DNA of 5,620 bases from the NCBI GenBank assembly GCA_945868935.1, contig CAMBNE010000092.1, positions 1 to 5,620 of the forward strand, read 5' to 3'. Below are positions 1 through 4,729 of the stretch, piece after piece; within the stretch, counting starts at the first letter, position 1, and every line of letters starts with the position of its first letter. The notes beneath the pieces are model-generated. The model was not told the origin of the DNA and did not search any database. It saw only the letters and a list, made by a program, of their open reading frames with translations. A program made the position numbers and the translations under genes. The stretch is from an uncultured Clostridia bacterium. GTDB taxonomy: Bacteria > Bacillota > Clostridia > Oscillospirales > Acutalibacteraceae.

Positions 1-11
1 AACAAACCTTT

Positions 12-94
12 CCGTAGGGGACGGGTTCCTACACGTCCCATTCACAAAAATTGCATTGCAATTTTTGTGTGGACACGGTGTGAGTGTCCCTACG
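12..94 (+). repeat. Composite palindromic element, copy 1 (three hairpin arms)
   Basis: This non-coding stretch can fold into a branched structure. An outer 7-bp stem pairs CGTAGGG (13-19) with CCCTACG (88-94). Inside lie GGGACG (18-23) with CGTCCC (34-39), a perfect 13-bp AT-rich palindrome (43-55 with 57-69), and GGACAC (71-76) with GTGTCC (84-89). Some bases at the base of the arms are shared, so not all stems can form at once. The first 13 bases, CCGTAGGGGACGG, recur exactly on the opposite strand at 4572-4584, where another AT-rich palindrome follows. This marks it as one member of a dispersed, modular, MITE-like family without coding capacity. Its left limit may lie further out than seen here. 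Confidence 0.75.
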
Positions 95-101
95 TCAACG
101 T

Positions 102-110
102 TGCTATAAT
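102..110 (+). promoter_or_regulatory. Extended -10 promoter for the fumarase pair
   Basis: TGCTATAAT matches the extended -10 consensus (TGnTATAAT) perfectly, and no good -35 hexamer lies 16-18 bases upstream. Initiation near 117 would give a leader of roughly 57 bases before the ATG at 174. A second TATAAT at 130-135 also lacks a -35 partner. The site lies just 8 bases after the palindromic element at 12-94, so that element may form part of the upstream promoter environment. Confidence 0.5.
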
Positions 111-173
111 CCACCGCTGAATTATCGTTTATAATCTACTTAAATAACTAACTGAAATGAAAGGATTTAGCAT

Positions 174-1031
174 ATGGAAATGGAAATAAGACGAATAAAA
201 GCCGCCGAGGTTACAGCCGCAGTCAAAAAGCTGTTTATGGACTGTAACTACTTTATCGGCAAGGATATTATGAGCGCACTTGAAAAAGCCTGCGAAAACG
301 AGCAGTCGCCCGTCGGCAGGAGCGTTCTGTCGCAGATTATCGAGAACGACAGAATCGCCGCAAAGGAGGAAATTCCGCTTTGTCAGGACACGGGAATGTC
401 GGTGCTGTTTGTCGAGTACGGCGACAAGGTGATAATTGAGGACGGAAGCTTTGACGAGGCAGTAAATGAGGGTGTTCGTCAGGCGTATGAAGAAGGCTGT
501 CTGCGCAAGAGCGTTGTAGCAGACCCTGTTTTTGACAGGGTGAACACTCGTGACAACACGCCTGCGATTATCCACACGAAGATTGTCAGCGGAAACACGA
601 TTAAAATCACCGCAGGCGGAAAGGGATTCGGCAGTGAGAATATGTCTGCAATCAAAATGCTGACTCCGTCCTACGGCGTTGAGGGCGTAAAGCAGTTTAT
701 CCTTGATACGGTTTTTAAGGCAGGCCCCAACCCCTGTCCTCCGATTGTTGTCGGAGTGGGAATCGGCGGCACGTTTGAGCGTGCGGCTCAGCTTGCAAAA
801 AAGGCTACGTTCCGCCCGATTGACACCAAAAACGAGGACGAACGTTATGCCGCTTTAGAGGACGAATTATTAAATGAAATCAACAAAATGGGCTTCGGTC
901 CTGCGGGACTGGGCGGCAACACAACCGCAATCGGCGTGAATATTGAAACCTCGCCCACACACATTGCAGGAATGCCGGTTGCGGTCAACATCTGCTGTCA
1001 CGCCGCAAGACACGCAACTACAACAATCTGA
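174..1031 (+). CDS. Class I fumarate hydratase, alpha subunit (Fe-S)
   Basis: N-terminal half of the two-subunit, [4Fe-4S] class I fumarase, which reversibly hydrates fumarate to L-malate in the cytoplasm. The 285-aa length fits the family. Visible motifs are CQDTG at 70-74, the DNTPA region at 127-131, a glycine-rich GGKGFGSEN segment (148-156), NPCPP with Cys188, and a C-terminal CCHAARH block with Cys274/275. Cys70, Cys188 and Cys275 are the likely cluster ligands. Asp72 and His263 correspond by spacing to catalytic residues I recall from the Leishmania class I enzyme. The ATG at 174 is preferred because GAAAGGA (159-165) lies 8 bases upstream; an in-frame ATG at 180 is worse placed. The beta subunit follows after 12 bases. 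L-tartrate dehydratase alpha (TtdA) is a close relative and cannot be excluded from sequence, but no tartrate genes are seen. The enzyme should be oxygen-sensitive, fitting an anaerobe. Confidence 0.93.
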   Translation: MEMEIRRIKAAEVTAAVKKLFMDCNYFIGKDIMSALEKACENEQSPVGRSVLSQIIENDRIAAKEEIPLCQDTGMSVLFVEYGDKVIIEDGSFDEAVNEGVRQAYEEGCLRKSVVADPVFDRVNTRDNTPAIIHTKIVSGNTIKITAGGKGFGSENMSAIKMLTPSYGVEGVKQFILDTVFKAGPNPCPPIVVGVGIGGTFERAAQLAKKATFRPIDTKNEDERYAALEDELLNEINKMGFGPAGLGGNTTAIGVNIETSPTHIAGMPVAVNICCHAARHATTTI

Positions 1032-1043
1032 CGGAGGGATAAA

Positions 1044-1595
1044 ATGACTAAGAAAATTACGCTCCCGATTACGGACGAAGATATTAAAAGCTTAAAGGCA
1101 GGCGACAGCGTTCTGCTTACCGGCACGATTCTGACAGGCAGGGACGCCGCACACAAAAGGCTTTTTGAGCTGATTGAACAGGGCAAGGAGCTGCCGATTG
1201 ACGTTAAGGGCGAGCTGATTTACTATGTAGGCCCTGCACCTGCCAAAGACGGCTACGCAGTAGGCCCCGCAGGTCCTACCTCAAGCTACAGAATGGATAA
1301 ATACGCTCCCGCACTGCTCGACCTCGGTTTAAAGGGAATGATAGGCAAGGGCGCAAGGAGCAAGGATGTTATTGACTCGATTGTAAAGAACAAGTGCGTG
1401 TACTTTGCCGCAATCGGCGGAGCGGCGGCGCTGATTGCAAAGAGCATAAAATCGGAGGAGATTCTCTGCTACGAGGACTTAGGAACGGAAGCCGTACGCA
1501 GATACACGGTAGAGGACTTCCCGTGCATCGTCGCAATCGACAGTGACGGAAACAACGTGTACGAAACAGAGCCGCTGAAATACAGGGTATTTTAA
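1044..1595 (+). CDS. Class I fumarate hydratase, beta subunit
   Basis: C-terminal half of the same fumarase, contributing substrate-binding residues at the interface with the alpha subunit. The 183-aa protein has the family landmarks: LTGRDAAHKR (30-39), YVGPAP (61-66), GPTSSYRMD (77-85), GMIGKG (98-103) and an FAAIGGAAAL segment (121-130). Arg33, Thr79 and Arg83 reproduce exactly the 46- and 4-residue spacings of Arg421, Thr467 and Arg471 as I recall them in the Leishmania enzyme; Lys102 is one residue off its counterpart. An excellent ribosome binding site (GGAGGG, 1033-1038) lies 5 bases before the ATG, so both subunits are probably made from one transcript in equal amounts. The stop codon TAA (1593-1595) overlaps the first bases of a 32-base repeat, so the gene ends exactly where the AT-rich island begins. 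Tartrate dehydratase beta is the alternative reading. Confidence 0.93.
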   Translation: MTKKITLPITDEDIKSLKAGDSVLLTGTILTGRDAAHKRLFELIEQGKELPIDVKGELIYYVGPAPAKDGYAVGPAGPTSSYRMDKYAPALLDLGLKGMIGKGARSKDVIDSIVKNKCVYFAAIGGAAALIAKSIKSEEILCYEDLGTEAVRRYTVEDFPCIVAIDSDGNNVYETEPLKYRVF

Positions 1596-1625
1596 TTCGG
1601 AATTCGGAATGCGTAATTCGGAATT
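1594..1625 (+). repeat. AATTCGG heptad repeat, copy 1 (after beta fumarase)
   Basis: The 32-base sequence is four heptamers plus four bases: AATTCGG, AATTCGG, AATGCGT, AATTCGG, AATT. It is identical to the reverse complement of 4695-4726 and differs from that of 2214-2245 at one base (the thirteenth base of the second heptamer pair, G against T). It overlaps the TAA of the upstream gene by two bases and reads in that gene's direction. Only weak 5-bp pairing (GAATT/AATTC) is possible within it, so it does not look like an intrinsic terminator. Confidence 0.9.
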
Positions 1626-1669
1626 ATTAATCTTTATTTTATACCTTTTACAAACAGCAATCTTTAGTT

Positions 1670-1697
1670 TTGTACTTAAACATAGTTATAGTATAAA
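1670..1697 (+). promoter_or_regulatory. Candidate promoter of the four-helix-bundle gene
   Basis: This AT-rich stretch offers several -10-like hexamers. One plausible pair is TTGTAC (1670-1675), a poor -35, and TATAAA (1692-1697), 16 bases apart. TATAAT at 1700-1705 is a better -10 but has no -35 partner, and TTTACA at 1647-1652 is a better -35 with only TGTACT behind it at 18 bases. The exact pair is uncertain. In any of these cases transcription would start close to or inside the hairpin at 1705-1745. Confidence 0.3.
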
Positions 1698-1704
1698 ATT
1701 ATAA

Positions 1705-1745
1705 TAAGGCAATATCGCAGACCAAGAGTGTGCGATATTGCCTTA
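1705..1745 (+). promoter_or_regulatory. 15-bp inverted repeat in the leader of the four-helix-bundle gene
   Basis: The perfect 15-bp arms, TAAGGCAATATCGCA (1705-1719) and TGCGATATTGCCTTA (1731-1745), enclose an 11-base loop (GACCAAGAGTG). Five bases then separate it from the ribosome binding site GGTGA (1751-1755). No run of T follows, so it is not a standard terminator. It could be an RNA hairpin affecting translation or stability, or a protein-binding DNA palindrome over the start of transcription. The sequence does not decide between these. Confidence 0.65.
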
Positions 1746-1760
1746 AAATTGGTGATAATT

Positions 1761-2117
1761 ATGAAAACAGATAATATTATTGTAGAAAAAAGTAAATCAT
1801 TTGCTTTGCGGATAATAAAATTATATAAACACCTTTGTGACGAAAAAGAAGAATATGTGTTATCAAAACAAATTCTTCGTAGTGGTACAAGCATTGGCGC
1901 AAATATAAAAGAAGCGATAAGAGGACAAAGCAAATCTGACTTTTATGCCAAAATGAACATTTCATTAAAAGAAGCCAGCGAAACGGAATATTGGCTTGAG
2001 TTGCTATATGAAAGTGATTTTATAGATAAAAACGCTTTTTACAGTATTTATAATGATTGTCAGGAATTAATCAAAATACTTGTTTCTATAACTAAAAGTC
2101 AGAAGTCAAGCGAATAG
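1761..2117 (+). CDS. Four-helix-bundle protein (23S rRNA intervening-sequence protein family)
   Basis: A small 118-aa protein of the family first known as ORFs within intervening sequences of bacterial 23S rRNA (the so-called S23 proteins), whose cellular role is not established. The Avd accessory protein of diversity-generating retroelements is a relative. Recognisable blocks are LRSGTSIGANIKEA (39-52), DFYAKMNISLKEA (60-72) and ETEYWLELLYES (74-85); the rest is predicted helical, fitting four helices. The start at 1761 is chosen because GGTGA (1751-1755) precedes it by 5 bases; the in-frame ATG at 1728 lies in the loop of the leader hairpin without a binding site and would add 11 unconserved residues. 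GC content is near 30%, against about 50% for the neighbours, suggesting separate origin. It stands alone between converging fumarase and truB genes, flanked by inverted 32-base repeats. It is not inside rRNA here, and no reverse transcriptase is nearby. Confidence 0.88.
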   Translation: MKTDNIIVEKSKSFALRIIKLYKHLCDEKEEYVLSKQILRSGTSIGANIKEAIRGQSKSDFYAKMNISLKEASETEYWLELLYESDFIDKNAFYSIYNDCQELIKILVSITKSQKSSE

Positions 2118-2213
2118 TTAATAACAGGGAACAGCTTATCCAACAAAACCGCAACAATAAATTTAATTAGGGCACCGGTATTTCAAATTATTCCAAGCTG
2201 TCCGCTCGACCAC

Positions 2214-2245
2214 AATTCCGAATTACGCATTACGAATTCCGAATT
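2214..2245 (-). repeat. AATTCGG heptad repeat, copy 2 (overlapping the end of truB)
   Basis: Read on the minus strand this 32-base copy matches copy 1 at 31 of 32 positions. It runs in the direction of truB and overlaps that gene's final codons and stop (2230-2232). The single difference creates the triplet TCG followed by TAA, so this base change places the in-frame stop of truB. Together with copy 1 it brackets the four-helix-bundle gene as an inverted pair. Confidence 0.9.
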
Positions 2246-3138
2246 AATTTAAATATTTTCAACAGGCGTTTTTCCAAGTCAACAACGCCGAGTCCGAGAA
2301 AGTTATTTTCCCTGTCCTTTACTCTGAAAATATCGCCGTCTTTTACGTCAAGCTTTTTAAGGTACGTTCTGTCAATGTCGAGTGAACCGCCGTTTGAAAA
2401 GCGTCTTGCCTGAGCGTCTGAAACGCTTACATAACCAAGACTTTCAAAAAGGCTTTCAACGCTTAAAAGCCTTTCTCCAAGCGTTCCGCTTTCGCCAAGC
2501 TCCCTTGCCTTTTCAAGTGTTATGCAGTCCGAAATGTCAAAGCCGCAGGCTGACGTTCTTCTCAGCCCCGTCATAACTGCGCCGACTCCGAGTGCTCTGC
2601 CGATATCGTCAATCAGTGTGCGGATATACGTGCCCTTTGAGCAGGCAACTTTTAATTTTCCGCACTGCGTTTCTTCGTCAAAGCCGAGCATTTCAAGGCT
2701 GTAGACTGTAACACGTCTGCTCTCACGCTCAACCTCTATTCCCTGTCTTGCAAGGTCATAGAGTCTTTGTCCGTTCTTCTGAACTGCCGAGAACATAGGC
2801 GGTATCTGGCTGATTTCTCCCGTAAATTCGGGAATTATATTTTGAATGTCCTCACCTGTGACTGAGGACTTTTTTTCATTTGTAACCTCGCCCCATATAT
2901 CGAGCGTATCGGTTGTAATGCCGAGCCTGAAATCCGCAACATAGGTTTTGTCGTGATTTAATATCAAGTCCTGAGCCTTTGTTGCATTACCTAAGAGCAC
3001 AACAAGCACGCCCGTTGCGTTGGGGTCGAGCGTTCCGGTATGACCGATTTTCTTCTGCCCTGCATGCCTTCTTATCACCGCAACAACGTCAAAGGAGGTA
3101 AACTCCTGCGGCTTGTCTATTAACAATACGCCGTTCAT
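2230..3138 (-). CDS. truB: tRNA pseudouridine(55) synthase TruB
   Basis: Converts U55 in the T-loop of elongator tRNAs to pseudouridine, acting in the cytoplasm. The 302-aa protein carries the family's N-terminal KPQEFTSFDVV (9-19), the catalytic GHTGTLDPNATGVL block (32-45) with nucleophile Asp38, the DKTYVADFRLG segment (63-73) and the KGTYIRTL motif (168-175); a C-terminal PUA-like region (about 245-295) should help bind tRNA. The ATG overlaps the TGA of the upstream phosphoesterase gene as ATGA. With only a weak binding site (GGAA, some 9 bases away), translation is probably coupled to that gene. The last five residues, LIRNS, and the stop are encoded largely by heptad repeat copy 2, so the native C-terminus appears to have been replaced. 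This should be harmless, since the catalytic and PUA parts are complete. The usual next gene, ribF, is not found downstream. Confidence 0.96.
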   Translation of the reverse strand: MNGVLLIDKPQEFTSFDVVAVIRRHAGQKKIGHTGTLDPNATGVLVVLLGNATKAQDLILNHDKTYVADFRLGITTDTLDIWGEVTNEKKSSVTGEDIQNIIPEFTGEISQIPPMFSAVQKNGQRLYDLARQGIEVERESRRVTVYSLEMLGFDEETQCGKLKVACSKGTYIRTLIDDIGRALGVGAVMTGLRRTSACGFDISDCITLEKARELGESGTLGERLLSVESLFESLGYVSVSDAQARRFSNGGSLDIDRTYLKKLDVKDGDIFRVKDRENNFLGLGVVDLEKRLLKIFKLIRNS

Positions 3139-4073
3139 AGGAATTTTTCCGCCGCTTTAATAAGCTTGTTACGCACCGTTCTGAGGTCGCCCTCAATCGT
3201 ACAGCCTGCCGCCGCAGGGTGACCGCCGCCGCCGAACTGCGAACAGAAGTCGGAAGCATTGATATTGCCGTTTGTGCGCACCGAAATTTTGAAAAATCCG
3301 CCTTCCTTTTCACGCATCGTAATGCCGATTAAAACGCCCTCAATCTGACGTGGAATTGAAGCAAGCCCCTCCATCTCGTCATCGCCTATGTTGAGGCTCT
3401 TCATCATATCAAGCGTTGTATAGATTATAGCGCATTTGCCGTCGGCGCAGTACTTTATTGTGTTGTAAACAGCGTGCTCAAGCTGGATTTTTTCCTTTGA
3501 CTTGGTTTCGAACATAGCCTTGTTTATGTATGCGGTGTCACAGCCGAAGTCCATAAGGCTTGCCGCAACACGCATAGTTTCCGCCGTAGTGTTGGTGTAT
3601 CTGAAACAGCCTGTGTCGGTGGAAATTCCCGTATAAAGGCAGTTTGCAATTTCCCTTGTGATTCTCACGTTCATTCTCTGCAAAAGCTTGTAGATGATTT
3701 CGCAGTTTGCCGCTGCAAATTTATCGACGAATTTCGCCTTTGCGGTAAACGTGTTCGAGCCGTGGTGGTCAATGCACACGTCCACCCTGCCGATGTACTT
3801 GCCCATATTCGAGCCAAGAAGGCTGTCGGCGGCAACGTCTGTGCTGATTATTGTTTCAGCCTCAAAAATCTGCTGTTTAACGCCGTTTAAAAGATAGAGA
3901 AATTTTGACGGAACGTTCGTTGTGATTACCCTTGCATTCTTGCCGATTTGCTGGAGCGCCATACAAAGTGCAAAGCCGCTTCCGAGCGTGTCGCCGTCGG
4001 GGTATGCGTGGGTAAGGATTTCGTAGTTGTCGTGAGCCTCAAGAAAACGGGCTATCTCATACAGATTCATCAT
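3135..4073 (-). CDS. nrnA: DHH/DHHA1 phosphoesterase, NrnA-like
   Basis: Probable bifunctional oligoribonuclease and 3'-phosphoadenosine 5'-phosphate phosphatase: family members degrade 2-5 nt RNA to mononucleotides and hydrolyse pAp, using metal ions. The 312-aa protein shows the DHH order of motifs: THAYPDGD (21-28) with Asp26 and Asp28, STDV with Asp79, IDHHGSN (101-107), GISTDTGCFRYTN (149-161), then the C-terminal DHHA1 signature FGGGGHPAAAG (280-290). The start at 4073 is chosen because GAGGA precedes it by 5 bases; the adjacent ATG at 4070 is equally possible, and an upstream in-frame ATG at 4100 would add a basic, unconserved stretch. The gene begins within the last codons of rbfA and its TGA overlaps the truB start, so rbfA, this gene and truB are tightly coupled. 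The choice of NrnA over other DHH enzymes rests partly on this order, usual in Clostridia. Confidence 0.9.
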   Translation of the reverse strand: MMNLYEIARFLEAHDNYEILTHAYPDGDTLGSGFALCMALQQIGKNARVITTNVPSKFLYLLNGVKQQIFEAETIISTDVAADSLLGSNMGKYIGRVDVCIDHHGSNTFTAKAKFVDKFAAANCEIIYKLLQRMNVRITREIANCLYTGISTDTGCFRYTNTTAETMRVAASLMDFGCDTAYINKAMFETKSKEKIQLEHAVYNTIKYCADGKCAIIYTTLDMMKSLNIGDDEMEGLASIPRQIEGVLIGITMREKEGGFFKISVRTNGNINASDFCSQFGGGGHPAAAGCTIEGDLRTVRNKLIKAAEKFL

Positions 4074-4434
4074 TTTCGTCCTCATCCTGCGCAACATCAA
4101 GGTCGTTTAGAATACGGCTGATGTGTGCGCTGTACTCAATGCTGTCGGTGGCGTTGAAAATCAGCTCGGGCACGTGGCGGAGCTTAAGCCTGTGGCCAAG
4201 CTCTCTGCGGATAAATCCCGACGCTGATTTCAGTCCCTTTACGGCTTCCTTTGCTCTGTCGAGCCCCTCGATTGCGCTTATCTGCACCGTGCAGTAGGAG
4301 AGGTCGTTTGTAACCTCAACCCTGACGATTGAAACAAAAGCCTGCGAAACACGAGGGTCCTTAAGCTCACGGAAAATCGCCGTAAGCTCACGCTTTATAT
4401 CTTCGGTTGTTCTTTCTATTCTGTGACTTGCCAT
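4057..4434 (-). CDS. rbfA: 30S ribosome-binding factor RbfA
   Basis: Assembly factor that binds the 30S subunit and assists late maturation of 16S rRNA, also linked to cold adaptation. The 125 aa form the usual single KH-like domain. Family landmarks are RIERTTEDIKREL near the start, LKDPRVS (24-30), VEVTNDLSYCTVQIS (39-53), GFIRRELGHRLKLRHVPEL (73-91) and the DSIEYSAHISRIL segment (97-109), followed by a short acidic tail common in this family. AGGTGA (4439-4444) lies 4 bases before the ATG. The end overlaps the phosphoesterase gene. The order infB, rbfA, nrnA, truB is the standard one, but here infB lies 295 bases upstream instead of nearly adjacent, with repeats and a candidate promoter between, so rbfA may be partly uncoupled from infB transcription. 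Confidence 0.95.
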   Translation of the reverse strand: MASHRIERTTEDIKRELTAIFRELKDPRVSQAFVSIVRVEVTNDLSYCTVQISAIEGLDRAKEAVKGLKSASGFIRRELGHRLKLRHVPELIFNATDSIEYSAHISRILNDLDVAQDEDENDESV

Positions 4435-4443
4435 TTTATCACC

Positions 4444-4462
4444 TACTAATATTTAATTAGTA
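4444..4462 (-). promoter_or_regulatory. Inverted repeat overlapping the rbfA -10 region
   Basis: TACTAAT (4444-4450) and ATTAGTA (4456-4462) are perfect 7-bp arms with a 5-base spacer. They cover most of the proposed -10 box and the likely start of transcription, and abut the rbfA ribosome binding site. Its position suits an operator for a repressor, but an AT-rich palindrome of this size can occur by chance. Confidence 0.35.
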
Positions 4463-4486
4463 TATAATGTTGAAAACATCTGTCTA
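4459..4486 (-). promoter_or_regulatory. Candidate promoter for rbfA-nrnA-truB
   Basis: On the minus strand TAGACA (4481-4486, five of six matches to TTGACA) lies 16 bases before TATACT (4459-4464, five of six matches to TATAAT). Transcription would start some 20 bases upstream of the rbfA ATG. The -35 box directly adjoins the first hairpin of the repeat element at 4488-4584, so arrival of that element may have created or exposed this promoter. It would let rbfA, nrnA and truB be transcribed independently of infB. Confidence 0.5.
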
Positions 4487-4487
4487 T

Positions 4488-4584
4488 CGGGCAGCCACAC
4501 AGGGCTGCCCCTACTGTGTTCGCATATTGCATAAATTGTTTCACAATTTATGCATAGGGACGTCAGGAATGCCGTCCCCTACGG
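4488..4584 (-). repeat. Composite palindromic element, copy 2 (three hairpins)
   Basis: Read on the minus strand, it opens with CCGTAGGGGACGG as in the element at 12-94 and forms three hairpins: GGGACG/CGTCCC (4557-4562 with 4573-4578), a 12-bp AT-rich stem (4528-4539 with 4543-4554, 3-base loop), and an 8-bp GC-rich stem (4489-4496 with 4503-4510, 6-base loop). The last hairpin with its GTAGGGGC lead is a module also present alone at 4613-4640. The element has no coding capacity and lies in the enlarged infB-rbfA gap. Confidence 0.78.
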
Positions 4585-4611
4585 ATATAGAGGAAACGTA
4601 TAGTTTTAATT

Positions 4612-4640
4612 CCGTAGGGGCGACCCTATGTGGTCGCCCG
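4612..4640 (+). repeat. Single-hairpin repeat element
   Basis: CCGTAGGGGCGACC leads into an 8-bp perfect stem, GGGCGACC (4618-4625) with GGTCGCCC (4632-4639), and loop CTATGT. It is the opposite-strand counterpart of the hairpin at 4489-4510, whose stem differs at two positions that are both compensated. Its CCGTAGGGG (4612-4620) also forms a 9-bp inverted repeat with CCCCTACGG (4576-4584) of the neighbouring element, 27 bases away. Confidence 0.75.
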
Positions 4641-4694
4641 AAACGTTGCCTGTATATGAACATAAATTCATCACACAAACGTATCCGTATAATT

Positions 4695-4726
4695 AATTCC
4701 GAATTACGCATTCCGAATTCCGAATT
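4695..4726 (-). repeat. AATTCGG heptad repeat, copy 3 (after infB)
   Basis: Its reverse complement is identical to the 32-base copy at 1594-1625. It starts 3 bases after the infB stop codon (4730-4732) and reads in the direction of infB. It is the infB-proximal part of the repeat cluster that separates infB from rbfA. Confidence 0.9.
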
Positions 4727-4729
4727 GAA

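Noticed and set aside
129..575. 148-codon open frame antisense to the alpha fumarase
   Set aside because: It lies opposite a well-recognised gene, lacks a binding site and resembles no family; a shadow frame.
1594..1625. Intrinsic terminator after the beta fumarase, or a CRISPR-like repeat
   Set aside because: Only about 5 bp of weak pairing and no T-run follow a GC-rich stem; the heptads are tandem without spacers and the three copies are far apart.
1728..1760. Longer start for the four-helix-bundle protein at 1728
   Set aside because: The ATG-like start sits in the loop and stem of the leader hairpin without a Shine-Dalgarno sequence; the start at 1761 has one at proper spacing and fits the family length.
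1761..2117. Avd component of a diversity-generating retroelement
   Set aside because: The fold family matches, but there is no reverse transcriptase, template/variable repeat pair or target gene in the window.
2128..2203. Imperfect inverted repeat GGAACAGCTT / AAGCTGTCC between the four-helix-bundle gene and truB
   Set aside because: The arms are short, need a bulge and are 57 bases apart; no terminator-like feature accompanies them, so chance is likely. I see nothing else between 2118 and 2213.
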